Source: Bacteroidota bacterium (GTDB lineage: Bacteria > Bacteroidota > Bacteroidia > Bacteroidales > P3). Taken from it: DNA of 64,000 bases. Where the stretch lies: positions 62,001 through 126,000 of the forward strand of contig JAEZKK010000011.1 in NCBI GenBank assembly GCA_023415495.1, read 5' to 3'. The notes under the pieces are model-generated. The model searched no databases. It saw only the letters and a program-made list of their open reading frames with translations, and was not told the DNA's origin. Both the position numbers and the translations under genes were made by a program. Of the stretch, positions 18,089-27,224 are shown in pieces (the stretch's first letter is position 1; each line of letters starts with the position of its first letter).

Positions 18089-19321
18089 ATGAAACTACTT
18101 ATACTAACCCAATATTTTCCCCCAGAGGTTGGAGCACCACAAAATCGTTTATATGAAATGGCTTTAAGATTAAGGTCAAAGGGAATTGATATATCTGTTC
18201 TTACTGCTATGCCTAATTATCCTCAGATGGTTGTACATAAAGAGTATAAGGGAAAATGTTACTGCAAAGAAGATATGAATGGACTTAAGGTTCATCGCTC
18301 TTGGATTTATGTAAGTAAGTCAAAATCTATAACCCCTCGTTTACTAAATTATTTTTCTTTTGTTTTTTCTTCTCTTTGGTTTGGACTGTTTAAAATAAAG
18401 AAACAAGATATCTTGCTTGTTGAATCTCCACCTTTGTTTTTAGGAATAACTGCTTATTTGCTTTCAAGAGCAAAGGGAGCAAAGATGATATTTAATGTCT
18501 CAGACCTTTGGCCAGAAAGTGCAGAGAAATTAGAGATAATAAATAATAAGACACTTCTTTCCATGGCAACAAAATTAGAAAAGTTTTGCTATCGCAAGTC
18601 AGCCCTTATTACAGGACAAACTCAAGGAATTGTTAGAAATATAAAGTCAAGATTTCCAAATAAGAAGGTTTATTGGTTAAAGAATGGAGTTGATATTAAG
18701 TTTTATGATGTAAATAAAACACAACAAGAAGCCAATGCTTGGAGAAAAACTAATGGATATTCTGAGGAGGATTTTATTCTATTCTACGGTGGAATTATAG
18801 GTCATGCTCAAGGCTTGGATATTATCCTTAATGCAGCCAAAATCTTAGAAGATAAACCAAAGATTAAGTTTGTAATGCTTGGCTCAGGACCAGAGAAAGA
18901 AAGGTTATTAGCCCTAAAAGAAGAACTAAAACTAAATAATCTTGAGTTCTATGATGCAGTTCCTAAAACTAAAATGCAAGAAATAATTATGGATATGAAT
19001 GCAACCATAGTTCCATTAAAAAGATTAGATTTATTTAAAGGAGCTATCCCTTCCAAAATATTTGAAAACCTTGCACTAAAGAAACCTATTATCTTAGGAT
19101 TGGAAGGAGAAGCAAAGGAATTATTTATAGATGAAGGAAACTGCGGTTTAGCATTTGAACCAGAAAACACAGAAGATTTAGTAAAGCAAATCCTAACCCT
19201 ATACAATAACCCAGAACTCTCAAAACAATTAGGAGAAAATGGATTAAAGTACGCATCAGAAAACTTTAACCGCGATAAAATCGCCGAAGGATTATTCGAA
19301 GAACTTAAGAAGTTAGGGTAA
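18089..19321 (+). CDS. glycosyltransferase, WbuB-like GT4
   Basis: A 410-residue glycosyltransferase whose N-terminus (LLILTQYFPPEVGAPQNRL) and LVESPPLFLGITAYLLSR match the WbuB-type subgroup, which adds aminosugars such as L-FucNAc in O-antigen or capsule synthesis. The donor domain carries FYGGIIGHAQGLD, FVMLGSGPEKERL, IPSKIFENLALKKPII and the Glu-rich EPENTEDLVKQIL. Third and last gene of the cluster; it ends three bases from the convergent histidine kinase gene, leaving no room for a separate terminator. The WbuB assignment is at subgroup level only. Confidence 0.86.
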   Translation: MKLLILTQYFPPEVGAPQNRLYEMALRLRSKGIDISVLTAMPNYPQMVVHKEYKGKCYCKEDMNGLKVHRSWIYVSKSKSITPRLLNYFSFVFSSLWFGLFKIKKQDILLVESPPLFLGITAYLLSRAKGAKMIFNVSDLWPESAEKLEIINNKTLLSMATKLEKFCYRKSALITGQTQGIVRNIKSRFPNKKVYWLKNGVDIKFYDVNKTQQEANAWRKTNGYSEEDFILFYGGIIGHAQGLDIILNAAKILEDKPKIKFVMLGSGPEKERLLALKEELKLNNLEFYDAVPKTKMQEIIMDMNATIVPLKRLDLFKGAIPSKIFENLALKKPIILGLEGEAKELFIDEGNCGLAFEPENTEDLVKQILTLYNNPELSKQLGENGLKYASENFNRDKIAEGLFEELKKLG

Positions 19322-19324
19322 GTT

Positions 19325-21109
19325 TTATTCTTCTTTCTTTGCTAATGGCAATGTGAATTTGAAATTACTTCCTTCGGATAATTTGCTTTCTACCCATATT
19401 CTCCCTCCTTGTTTTTCTACAAATTCTTTGCATATTGAAAGTCCTAACCCTGTTCCTTTTTCTCCTGAGGTTCCTACGGAATTTATTGTCTGAAGTGGAT
19501 TCCAAATTAAATTTATATCCTCCTGACTTATTCCTATGCCTTGGTCTGAAACAGTTATTATTGTTTCATTGTCCAATATCTCTTGAATTATTTTTATTTT
19601 CCCATTAGGCTTAGAAAATTTGATTGCATTTGAAATTAAATTTCTTAGTATGGTCTTAGTCATATTCTTATCTACGTATACATTTGTATCATTAATATGA
19701 CAATTAAATTCAAGGGAGATATTCTTATCCTTGGCAAGGATATTTGTAGAATTTAGAACTTCATCACAAATCTCAGAGAACATTATTTCTTTAGGATTAT
19801 AAATAATCTGTCCACTTTGAGATTTCAACCATATTAATATTTCTTCTAACATTTCGTATGTTTGGCTTGAAGCATCATTAATTACTTCTAAATGTTCTTT
19901 TATAGTCTCGATGTCATAATTATAAATATTCTTCAATAATAAAGATGAGAATCCCATCAATGTAGTAAATGGTGATTTTAAGTCATGTGCCAATATCTTA
20001 ATAAATTTGTCTTTATCTAAATTCAAAAGATTTAGTTCCGAAGAATATTTTATTAGTTTTTCTTGTGTTTGCTGGATTTCTGTAATATCTGTAAATGTGA
20101 TTACCACTCCATATCCTTCAATATCTAATGGGATAGCATCAACATTAATCCATATAATATTATTATTCTCATCTAATATTCCCATTACAACATTTGAAAC
20201 AGGTTGATTATTCTTCATAGCCAATATTCCAGGAAATTCATCTCTTGGCATTGGAGTATTGTTGCCTCGCAAAACGTTCCATTCTTGACTAAATAAATTC
20301 AATTGGAGATGTTGCTCTCTGGTATTTCTAAGTATAATATTAGAAGATTTATTGCAATCTATAATATTACCTTTATCATCTGTAATAGATATTCCTACTT
20401 GAACAATATCGAATATGGTTTTAAACTTTATTTGGCTATTAAGATATTCCTTATTTAAATCGTTTAAAACTCTATTCTTATCCTCAAGGTTTTTCTTATT
20501 TTCAATTAGTTCATTATTAGTTATTATTAGTTCTTCTTTAATATCTATTACCTCTTTCAAAGAACCAATTATATACTTATAGAATAGCCCTATAGAGTAA
20601 ACTATCAAAAATGCAATCACAGAATATAATGCTACAGCATTCAACCATGGATAAAAACTATAATTGAATAGATTGAAATCCATCTCTCTTTTAATTACTC
20701 CATTAAGAGTTAAAACTCCAATAAGTGAGTAACCTAATATTGCAATAATTGCATAATAAAGACCAATTCTTCTTCCATATACTATTGTAATAATAAGTAG
20801 TCCTATTATACTTTGAATATTTCCTCCAGAAAGGCTAAAGATTGAGGTGCCTATTAATCCGAAGGTTATTGAAACAATTACTACTGCATGAGCCTTAAAT
20901 TTCAAAGTAATTATATTCCTTGTAAAGAATAGGAATAAAATACAAAATAGTTCAATAAGATAAACAGTAAAATAGCTCTGCCATCCATGATTAAAAAGCC
21001 TTATGGTTGAAGTCAATATTACTGGGAAAATTAAAATTGCAATGGATATTATTGCTGAGTTTATAACTTTATTCCTAAGTAAATCTATATCTATTCCAAT
21101 TCTTTTCAT
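19325..21109 (-). CDS. membrane sensor histidine kinase with PAS domain
   Basis: About 594 residues from ATG 21109, which has an AGGTGG sequence five bases upstream; the GTG at 21115 is an alternative. Five or six hydrophobic segments span residues 10-185, then a coiled coil (190-235), a PAS domain (about 237-355, ending VVITFTDITEIQQTQEKL) and a classic kinase core: H-box ILAHDLKSPF near 373 with the phosphorylated His, N-box NLISNAIKFSKPNG, G1 VSDQGIGIS and G2 GTGLGLSICKEFVEKQGG. The signal is unknown. No response regulator gene is adjacent, so it is an orphan kinase here. Convergent with the glycosyltransferase cluster. Confidence 0.9.
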   Translation of the reverse strand: MKRIGIDIDLLRNKVINSAIISIAILIFPVILTSTIRLFNHGWQSYFTVYLIELFCILFLFFTRNIITLKFKAHAVVIVSITFGLIGTSIFSLSGGNIQSIIGLLIITIVYGRRIGLYYAIIAILGYSLIGVLTLNGVIKREMDFNLFNYSFYPWLNAVALYSVIAFLIVYSIGLFYKYIIGSLKEVIDIKEELIITNNELIENKKNLEDKNRVLNDLNKEYLNSQIKFKTIFDIVQVGISITDDKGNIIDCNKSSNIILRNTREQHLQLNLFSQEWNVLRGNNTPMPRDEFPGILAMKNNQPVSNVVMGILDENNNIIWINVDAIPLDIEGYGVVITFTDITEIQQTQEKLIKYSSELNLLNLDKDKFIKILAHDLKSPFTTLMGFSSLLLKNIYNYDIETIKEHLEVINDASSQTYEMLEEILIWLKSQSGQIIYNPKEIMFSEICDEVLNSTNILAKDKNISLEFNCHINDTNVYVDKNMTKTILRNLISNAIKFSKPNGKIKIIQEILDNETIITVSDQGIGISQEDINLIWNPLQTINSVGTSGEKGTGLGLSICKEFVEKQGGRIWVESKLSEGSNFKFTLPLAKKEE

Positions 21110-21236
21110 ACCCACCTAACATTTATATATTAAAAATGTTTATTTTCAGGTTTCAAAATTAGGTATTTTTTATATATCTTGAAACTGATACAAAAAAAAT
21201 TCCTGAACTATTATTATCTAATAATCCAGGAATTTG

Positions 21237-21318
21237 TGCGGATGAAGGGACTCGAACCCCCACGTCTCACGACACTAGATCCTAAGTCTAGCGCGGCTAC
21301 CAATTACGCCACATCCGC
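21237..21318 (-). tRNA. tRNA-Leu, anticodon UAG
   Basis: The minus strand folds into a tRNA of 82 bases: acceptor arms GCGGATG and CATCCGC, an anticodon stem CTAGA/TCTAG around loop CTTAGGA (anticodon UAG), a long class II variable arm as expected for leucine, and a TTCGAGT T-loop. The discriminator base is A and CCA is not encoded. It would read CUA and probably CUG codons. Confidence 0.95.
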
Positions 21319-21329
21319 AATTGAGAGTG

Positions 21330-21337
21330 CAAAGGTA
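21330..21337 (-). promoter_or_regulatory. -7 element of the tRNA-Leu gene
   Basis: Minus-strand TACCTTTG fits TAnnTTTG and lies 11 bases upstream of the tRNA 5' end. Confidence 0.6.
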
Positions 21338-21406
21338 GATATTTTTTTTATACTGACAAATTATTTTTTATTTTTCTTCCTTTGAAACCTCAACCTTTTA
21401 CATCAA

Positions 21407-21919
21407 TTACTTGATATTTAGTTTTTTTATCAATAAAGGAGTTATATCTTCACTCTCATCTGAATACCATAAAATTCCTGTACTTTCAAAGATATAAGTA
21501 TATTTTCCTTCTTTTGCAACCTCTGCAACAGCTAATTTTATCTTATCAGTTATTGCTGTCATTAAAGTTTCTCTCTTCTTTTGAAGATCTAAATCTGCAT
21601 TTTGTTGAAATTCTCTAAAACGTTCTTCTACAGATTGAATCTCTTTTTGCTTGCTTGATTTCAAAAGGTCTGATAATTGAGATTCCTTTGCCTGATATTC
21701 TGTAACTAAACGTTGGAATTCTTTTTGCATAGCATCTGCTTCTAATTGTAATTCTTCCATATATTTCTTCAATTCTGCTTGAGCTGAATCTCCTTCAGGC
21801 ATTCTTTGAATAAGTTCAGATGAATTGAAATGACCGAGTTTTACAGCCTTTTGTGCAAATGTGCTACTTGTAAATCCTATTGCTATTACAAGGATTAATA
21901 CTTGAATTGTTCTTTTCAT
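21407..21919 (-). CDS. OmpH/Skp family periplasmic chaperone
   Basis: A 170-residue OmpH (Skp) family protein. Residues 1-22 are a signal peptide (ending TFA, then Gln23). The rest is the Skp pattern: LGHFNSSELIQRMPEGDSAQ at the N-terminal beta strand, a long coiled coil (about 45-125) forming the tentacle, and the return strand KYTYIFESTGILWYSDESEDIT. The family holds unfolded outer-membrane proteins in the periplasm for BamA. It is the second of two tandem ompH copies downstream of bamA, and has its own -7 element at 21962-21969. Confidence 0.9.
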   Translation of the reverse strand: MKRTIQVLILVIAIGFTSSTFAQKAVKLGHFNSSELIQRMPEGDSAQAELKKYMEELQLEADAMQKEFQRLVTEYQAKESQLSDLLKSSKQKEIQSVEERFREFQQNADLDLQKKRETLMTAITDKIKLAVAEVAKEGKYTYIFESTGILWYSDESEDITPLLIKKLNIK

Positions 21920-21961
21920 TTATATTTTTTGTTTTGTTTAAATTTCTTTATTTATTGAGTG

Positions 21962-21969
21962 CAAAGATA
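21962..21969 (-). promoter_or_regulatory. -7 element between the two ompH genes
   Basis: Minus-strand TATCTTTG, 43 bases before the ATG at 21919; it would give the second ompH gene its own transcript besides read-through from bamA. Confidence 0.5.
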
Positions 21970-21987
21970 CATAATTATTAGATAATC

Positions 21988-22512
21988 TTATCTTTGTCCC
22001 TTTACTTTATAACCAAGCTCTGCTAATATTAAATCGCTTATATCTGTCTTAGCATCTACATATAGTATAACAGGTCCAGAGGCTTTGTCGATTATCATAG
22101 AGTAATTCTTCTCCTGAGATATCTTTTCAATTGCATTATATATCCTGTCTTGGATTGGTTTTACAAGTTCTGAGCGTTTCTTTGTTAAATCACCTTCATT
22201 GCCAAATCGTTGTTTTTGCAATTCTTTAGCTTCTTTTTCTGCTGTAATAATCTCATTCTCTTTCTTTGTTTTTAGCTCATCTGGCAATAATACACTCTCA
22301 GCCTGATATGCTTTATATAATTTATCTACTATAAGAAATTTGGATTCAACTTCTTTTTGCCATTGTACAGATAGGTCTTCAAGCTCTTGTTGTGCTTGTT
22401 TGTATTCAGGCATATTATTAAGTATGTATTGGGAGTCTACACATGCAAAACGTTGTGCAAAGATTGTTGATGTTCCCAATAAAAATGCTATTAAAAGAAT
22501 TGTCTTTTTCAT
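21988..22512 (-). CDS. OmpH/Skp family periplasmic chaperone
   Basis: A 174-residue OmpH (Skp) family protein with a signal peptide (ending IFA, Gln20 next). FACVDSQYILNNMPEYKQAQ is the N-terminal strand signature, residues 40-125 are coiled coil, and YSMIIDKASGPVILYVDAKTDIS, given here as the segment near residues 142-164, is the C-terminal return. It lies 18 bases after bamA on the same strand, the usual Bacteroidetes order bamA-ompH-ompH. The two copies differ clearly in sequence, so they are old paralogues that may form mixed trimers. Confidence 0.9.
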   Translation of the reverse strand: MKKTILLIAFLLGTSTIFAQRFACVDSQYILNNMPEYKQAQQELEDLSVQWQKEVESKFLIVDKLYKAYQAESVLLPDELKTKKENEIITAEKEAKELQKQRFGNEGDLTKKRSELVKPIQDRIYNAIEKISQEKNYSMIIDKASGPVILYVDAKTDISDLILAELGYKVKGQR

Positions 22513-22530
22513 GTCTATTTATTTTATTAA

Positions 22531-25074
22531 TTAATCTATCGATTGGTTAATTGAGAAATGTATTTGTGAACCTCCAGCATTAGGACTTCCAGGAATCTTA
22601 TCAAAGCCATACCCCCAGTCAATTCCTATCATTCCAAACATAGGCATAAACAATCTAAGTCCTACTCCTGCCGAACGATACATCTTGAAAGGAGAAAAAC
22701 CCTCAAAGTTTGCCCATGAATTACCTCCTTCTATAAATCCAAGAACATAGATTGAAGCCATAGGATTTAGAGATATAGGGTAACGAATATCCATAGTAAA
22801 CTTATCGAAAACTGTTGCTCCATTGGTTGGGGAAAGGGATGAGGTAGTATAACCTCTAAGAGCTACAACTTCTCTTCCGTCCAGTGCCCATCCTGAAAGA
22901 CCATCTCCTCCGACATAGAATCTTTCGAAAGGCGATGCACCTACCTTTTTATTATATTGTCCAAGGAAACCAAATCTTGCTCTTGTGCTAAGTACTAAAT
23001 TATCTACAATATTAAAATACCACCCAGCTTTAAGATTAACCTTATAATATTCTAACCACTTATATCTTTCTTGTGTAGGCATACTCAAATCTGTATAATC
23101 CTTACCATTAAAAAATGAATATGGGAGGGTCCATTGAGTAGCAATTGAAACTTCTGACCCTACTCTTGGGTATATTGGTTGGTCTATGGAATTTCTTCCA
23201 ATATTGAAATTATAGTTTATATTATTGGATTTCCCATTTGTAAATATAAAACTTGTATAATTCTTTACACTATATTGTTGATAAGATACTCCCTGTGAGA
23301 AAGTAAAATAATCATCAGGCCATTTTAGTCTCTTACCAAGAGAAACTGATGCTCCAAGAATACTTAGGTAATAATTAGGCTCTCCAGAATTTGTCCAATA
23401 TCCATCATCCTGATATGAATAGTATATAGATGTACTTAATGCGTTTGGTTTCTTCCCTCCTAACCACGGTTCCATAAAGGATGCACTTAAGGAATAATAA
23501 TGAGTACCATTGGTTTGTGCTCTTATTGCAAATTGCTGTCCATCACCAGATGGAAGTGGTCTCCAAGCATTTTTCTTAAAGAAATTCCTTGCCGAGAAAT
23601 TATTAAACGAAACTCCTATGGTTCCGATAACCATTCCTCCTCCCCAACCTCCTGAGAGTTCAAACTGGTCAGAGCTAACTTCTGTAACTTGATAATTAAT
23701 ATCTACTGTGCCGTTTTCTTGGTCAGGCTTAATATCTGGCATTATCTTTTCTTGGTCAAAGTATTTTAATTGTTGTAATTCCCTCATTGAACGATAGACT
23801 GCATCTCGGGAATAAAGCTGTCCTGGCATAGTTTTTAATTCCCTCATAATTACATGATCGTTAGTCCTCGTATTCCCTGTAACACTTACCTTTCCTATTC
23901 TTGCTTGCTTGCCTTCATAGACTCTCATCTCTATATCTATTGAATCATTCTCAATATTAATTTCTACAGGAATAACTCTAAAGAACAAATAACCATCATC
24001 TTGATAAAGTGCATTTATATCCGTCCCTGTTGGGTCGTAGTTAAGATTCTTATCTAATAGAGCCTTATTATATGGGGAGCCTTTTTCAATCCTAAGTCTT
24101 TTACTTAAATCCTCAGAACTATATTTGGTATTCCCTACCCAGGTAATATCTCTAAAAAAGAATTTATTCCCTTCGTGAATATCTAATTCCACAACCATAT
24201 ACTTCTTCCCCTTCTTATCTCCCTCAACTATATAGGTGGTATCTGAAACGATTTTAGCATTTCGAAAGCCCTCCTCATTATACTTTTCAATTATGGCTAA
24301 CTTGTCTTTTTGGAAGTCTTCTTCAATAAATCTTGAACTCTTCCATATCTTCCACCACTTATGTTCCACTATTTCCTTCATCTGACTCTTGATAATATTC
24401 TCTGATTTTCTCTTCCATAATCCTAAGAACTTACCATCAATAGATGTGCCATTATTGATTTTTATCTCTTTTACCTTTATCTTTTCTCCCTTTTTAATCT
24501 TGAATAACAGGCTTACTTCATTCCTTGTTGTGGTTGTATCTCTTGCCTCTATTATGTCTATTTCAGTATTATAATGTCCCTTATCCTTAAAATAATCTCT
24601 TATCTTATTATATGTATTAGTTTTTAAATTCTCCGTTACTACATCTCCCGACATTATCTTTATGTTCTCTCTAATCTTATCTGCCTCACTTCTCTTTATC
24701 CCCTCAAACCTGAAATTAGATAATCTTGGCTTGGTTGCTAAATGGAGGTTAAGCATTATTGTCTTACCCTCTATCTTATCTATATTAAACTGAATATCAT
24801 CAAAAATACCCTGTTTCCATAGTTTGTCTATTGCACTTGTGATTCTTTCGCTTGGGATATAGATTCTCTCTCCTACGCTTAAACCCGAAAGTAAAATAAT
24901 AGATGGATGGTCTAAGTGATCTGCTCCACTAATTCTAATTCCTCCAATCTCATATTCAACCGGATAATAATAGTTTAATTCTATTTTGTTCTTAATGCTA
25001 TCCTGCTGAGCAAAACCTTGGGTTGATATTGCTATTAGAAAGAAAACGAATATACTTAATTTAATTGGTTTCAT
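22531..25074 (-). CDS. bamA: outer membrane protein assembly factor BamA
   Basis: An 847-residue Omp85 protein, the core of the barrel-assembly machine. Signal peptide 1-22 (ending GFA, Gln next), five POTRA domains over about residues 40-455 (for example VGERIYIPSERITSAIDKLWKQG in the first and FFRDITWVGNTKY in a later one), then the 16-strand barrel. The barrel includes the Omp85 signature near the end (FYVGGDGLSGW and LRGYTTSSLSPTNG, the VRGF/Y-type loop 6 motif) and ends with a short C-terminal strand. POTRA 3 is longer than in E. coli, as common in Bacteroidetes. Upstream neighbour is uppS and downstream are two ompH genes, the conserved phylum arrangement. Confidence 0.94.
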   Translation of the reverse strand: MKPIKLSIFVFFLIAISTQGFAQQDSIKNKIELNYYYPVEYEIGGIRISGADHLDHPSIILLSGLSVGERIYIPSERITSAIDKLWKQGIFDDIQFNIDKIEGKTIMLNLHLATKPRLSNFRFEGIKRSEADKIRENIKIMSGDVVTENLKTNTYNKIRDYFKDKGHYNTEIDIIEARDTTTTRNEVSLLFKIKKGEKIKVKEIKINNGTSIDGKFLGLWKRKSENIIKSQMKEIVEHKWWKIWKSSRFIEEDFQKDKLAIIEKYNEEGFRNAKIVSDTTYIVEGDKKGKKYMVVELDIHEGNKFFFRDITWVGNTKYSSEDLSKRLRIEKGSPYNKALLDKNLNYDPTGTDINALYQDDGYLFFRVIPVEINIENDSIDIEMRVYEGKQARIGKVSVTGNTRTNDHVIMRELKTMPGQLYSRDAVYRSMRELQQLKYFDQEKIMPDIKPDQENGTVDINYQVTEVSSDQFELSGGWGGGMVIGTIGVSFNNFSARNFFKKNAWRPLPSGDGQQFAIRAQTNGTHYYSLSASFMEPWLGGKKPNALSTSIYYSYQDDGYWTNSGEPNYYLSILGASVSLGKRLKWPDDYFTFSQGVSYQQYSVKNYTSFIFTNGKSNNINYNFNIGRNSIDQPIYPRVGSEVSIATQWTLPYSFFNGKDYTDLSMPTQERYKWLEYYKVNLKAGWYFNIVDNLVLSTRARFGFLGQYNKKVGASPFERFYVGGDGLSGWALDGREVVALRGYTTSSLSPTNGATVFDKFTMDIRYPISLNPMASIYVLGFIEGGNSWANFEGFSPFKMYRSAGVGLRLFMPMFGMIGIDWGYGFDKIPGSPNAGGSQIHFSINQSID

Positions 25075-25138
25075 TAGCCTTTTTATAATGTGAGTTGTTG
25101 TTTAACGCTATTATTAGTATTTAATTTTATTTCAATGA

Positions 25139-25891
25139 TTAATTATTCGATATTTGTTCACTTGTTTTCCCAAATCTTCTCTCTCGAGATTGATAATCTA
25201 TTATTGCACTATAGAAGGATTCCTTATTGAAATCAGGCCAAAGCGTTGGGGTGAAATATAATTCCGAATAAGCTAATTGCCAAAGAAGATAATTGCTTAG
25301 CCTAAGTTCACCAGAAGTTCTTATTAAAAGGTCTGGGTCTGGATAATTACAGGTATTGAGATGTTTACTTATTAATTCCGAATCAATATCCTCTATTTCT
25401 AATTCCCCATCCTTTACCCTCTTTGCTATTTCCTTAACACATGTGGTAATCTCCCAATGAGAACTATAGCTAAGAGCCAGTATTAGAGTCATCCTCGTAT
25501 TATCTTTAGTCTTTAGTTTTACATTTTTTAATGCTTCCTGATTCCTCTTATCCATCTGATCAATATCTCCAATTGTCTCCAATTTAATATTGTTTTTCAT
25601 AAGGGTTGGAGTTTCTTTATCTATAGCATCTATTAGTAAAGCCATTAAAGCATCAACCTCTTCCTTGGGCCTATTCCAATTCTCTTGAGAAAAAGCATAA
25701 AGAGTTAAATACTCTATACCCAATTCTGCACTTGCCTCCGATACATCTCTAACCGACTGAACCCCTTGTTGATGACCATATACCCTTTCCTTATTTTGCA
25801 ATTTAGCCCAACGACCATTGCCATCCATAATTATTGCAATATGTCGTGGAAGACGTGAAATATCAACCTGCTCTTTTAAAGTCATATACAT
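25139..25891 (-). CDS. uppS: isoprenyl transferase (undecaprenyl diphosphate synthase)
   Basis: About 250 residues; cis-prenyltransferase making the C55 lipid carrier for peptidoglycan and surface glycans. HIAIIMDGNGRWA carries the catalytic Asp and the diphosphate-binding residues, followed by GHQQGVQSVRD, YLTLYAFSQENWNRP and, near the C-terminus, PDLLIRTSGELRLSNYLLW with the RxSGxxRxS motif, and ELYFTPTLWPDF. ATG at 25891 is chosen; TTG 25894 and ATG 25885 are close alternatives. The promoter element at 25915-25922 leaves a very short leader. It heads the uppS-bamA-ompH-ompH transcript. Confidence 0.95.
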   Translation of the reverse strand: MYMTLKEQVDISRLPRHIAIIMDGNGRWAKLQNKERVYGHQQGVQSVRDVSEASAELGIEYLTLYAFSQENWNRPKEEVDALMALLIDAIDKETPTLMKNNIKLETIGDIDQMDKRNQEALKNVKLKTKDNTRMTLILALSYSSHWEITTCVKEIAKRVKDGELEIEDIDSELISKHLNTCNYPDPDLLIRTSGELRLSNYLLWQLAYSELYFTPTLWPDFNKESFYSAIIDYQSRERRFGKTSEQISNN

Positions 25892-25914
25892 CAAACTATT
25901 ATTATTTGAACCTA

Positions 25915-25922
25915 CAAAGATA
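25915..25922 (-). promoter_or_regulatory. -7 element of uppS
   Basis: Minus-strand TATCTTTG, 23 bases before the chosen ATG, matches the phylum -7 consensus. Confidence 0.6.
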
Positions 25923-26023
25923 CATTAAAATATTTAGATAAGAACTTAAGATTGAAATAATTTGATATCTAAAATTCAAAAAAACTAAGTTTGAAACCTT
26001 TACATAGGAAATTAAAAAAACAA

Positions 26024-26104
26024 TAAGACTAAGTCTAAGAGAAAATAAGACTTAGTCTAACGATGCGTTAGAGTAAGTCTAACGATGCGTTAGACTAAGT
26101 CTTA
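26024..26104. repeat. palindrome array B: TWAGACTWAGTCTWA x4, 22-bp period
   Basis: Four 15-bp units start at 26024, 26046, 26068 and 26090, exactly 22 bp apart. Spacers are GAGAAAA, CGATGCG and CGATGCG (7 bp each). The core AGACTWAGTCT is an odd palindrome with centre A, T, A, A; unit 3 has one change (AGAGTAAGTCT). The core shares GACTWAGTC with array A at 8487. Confidence 0.95.
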
Positions 26105-26151
26105 TTTTTATTTATTTATACTCTTTATATTCAGGATGTGAAATTATTTTA

Positions 26152-26159
26152 TAACTTTG
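26152..26159 (+). promoter_or_regulatory. -7 element of the porin gene
   Basis: TAACTTTG matches the consensus exactly and lies 42 bases before the ATG at 26202. Confidence 0.6.
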
Positions 26160-26201
26160 CATTCCTTTATAAAGGCATGTAAAACAAACAAGAAAAACTA
26201 A

Positions 26202-27203
26202 ATGAGGCGATTAACCTTAGTATTATTATTAATTATCTTGTCTTTTCCAACAAGTATTTTCTCTCAAAACAAGGATTTAGAATTCAAATTCGATACCCGT
26301 TTCGACTTCGATTATATTAGAGATAATATCGATTCAACCAAAGACAATTCAGGTATTAACGGCAAATACTTAAAGCTAATTCTAAACGGAAAGATAAACG
26401 ATAAGTTTTCATATAAGTTCCGTCATAGATTATATATAAATGCAACAGATACATATAGAGGATATTTCAATCAGACTGACTGGGCATATATCAATTATAA
26501 TGCAACAGAGAGATGGAGTTTTTCAGCGGGTAAGCAGGTAGTTGCAATAGGTACATACGAGTATGATTATGCCCCAATAGATATTTATTATTGGAGTGAT
26601 TTCTGGGAGAATATTATCTGTTATCAATTAGGAATTTCTGCAAACTACACAACCAAGAAACACAGCCTTGGTTTCCAGATTACCAACTCTCCTTTTGCCA
26701 AGGCTAATCTTTCCTCAACCTATGCTTATAATTTGATTTGGTATGGAGATATGGATTGGTTTAAGACAATTTACTCGGCAAATATGATAGAATATGATAA
26801 GGGGAAATTCGTTAACTATATAGCACTTGGAAATCAATTTAATTACAAGAACCTGAGTTTTGAATTAGATTATATTAACCGAACATCTGACAAAGCTAAT
26901 AATCACTTTAATAATTTCACCCTAATAGGGAACTTAAAATACAATTTCAAGAATGCCTCATTCTTTGTTAAATCAGGTTATGATCAAAACAAGAGTCAAT
27001 CCCCTGACATATTAAATCCCTATGATATTATTGTAAAACCAGGGACAGATTATAGGTATTATGGCTTTGGAGCAGAATATTACCCAATACAAGGAAGTAA
27101 GGATATAAGACTTCATGCATTTTGGAGTTTAAATAATAAGGAGACGAATAATCAAAATTTCAATATTGGAGTTCGTTGGCAGATGAAGGTATTAGATATT
27201 TAA
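26202..27203 (+). CDS. outer-membrane porin (OprO/OprP-like)
   Basis: A 333-residue outer-membrane beta-barrel protein with a signal peptide (1-21, ending IFS, Gln22 next). It is built of alternating amphipathic strands with frequent aromatic girdle residues (FSYKFRHRLYINATD, WSFSAGKQVVAIGTYEYDY) and ends with FNIGVRWQMKVLDI, which resembles a terminal strand. The pattern fits the phosphate-selective porin O/P superfamily, shorter than Pseudomonas OprP. Substrate is unknown. It lies 21 bases before a Gate-domain membrane protein, so the two may act in uptake of the same compound, which is an inference from position. Confidence 0.75.
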   Translation: MRRLTLVLLLIILSFPTSIFSQNKDLEFKFDTRFDFDYIRDNIDSTKDNSGINGKYLKLILNGKINDKFSYKFRHRLYINATDTYRGYFNQTDWAYINYNATERWSFSAGKQVVAIGTYEYDYAPIDIYYWSDFWENIICYQLGISANYTTKKHSLGFQITNSPFAKANLSSTYAYNLIWYGDMDWFKTIYSANMIEYDKGKFVNYIALGNQFNYKNLSFELDYINRTSDKANNHFNNFTLIGNLKYNFKNASFFVKSGYDQNKSQSPDILNPYDIIVKPGTDYRYYGFGAEYYPIQGSKDIRLHAFWSLNNKETNNQNFNIGVRWQMKVLDI

Positions 27204-27224
27204 AAATAAACAAACTATTATATT

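Larger units (their letters stand above)
25892..26201. other. 310-base divergent region with two promoters and palindrome array B
   Basis: Divergent starts of uppS and the porin gene. A minus -7 (25915-25922) and a plus -7 (26152-26159) flank the palindrome array at 26024-26104. No gene is seen. Confidence 0.8.

Noticed and set aside
21179..21385. Plus-strand ORF of 68 codons
   Set aside because: It runs antisense across the tRNA-Leu gene; the familiar-looking peptide is a common artefact of tRNA complements.
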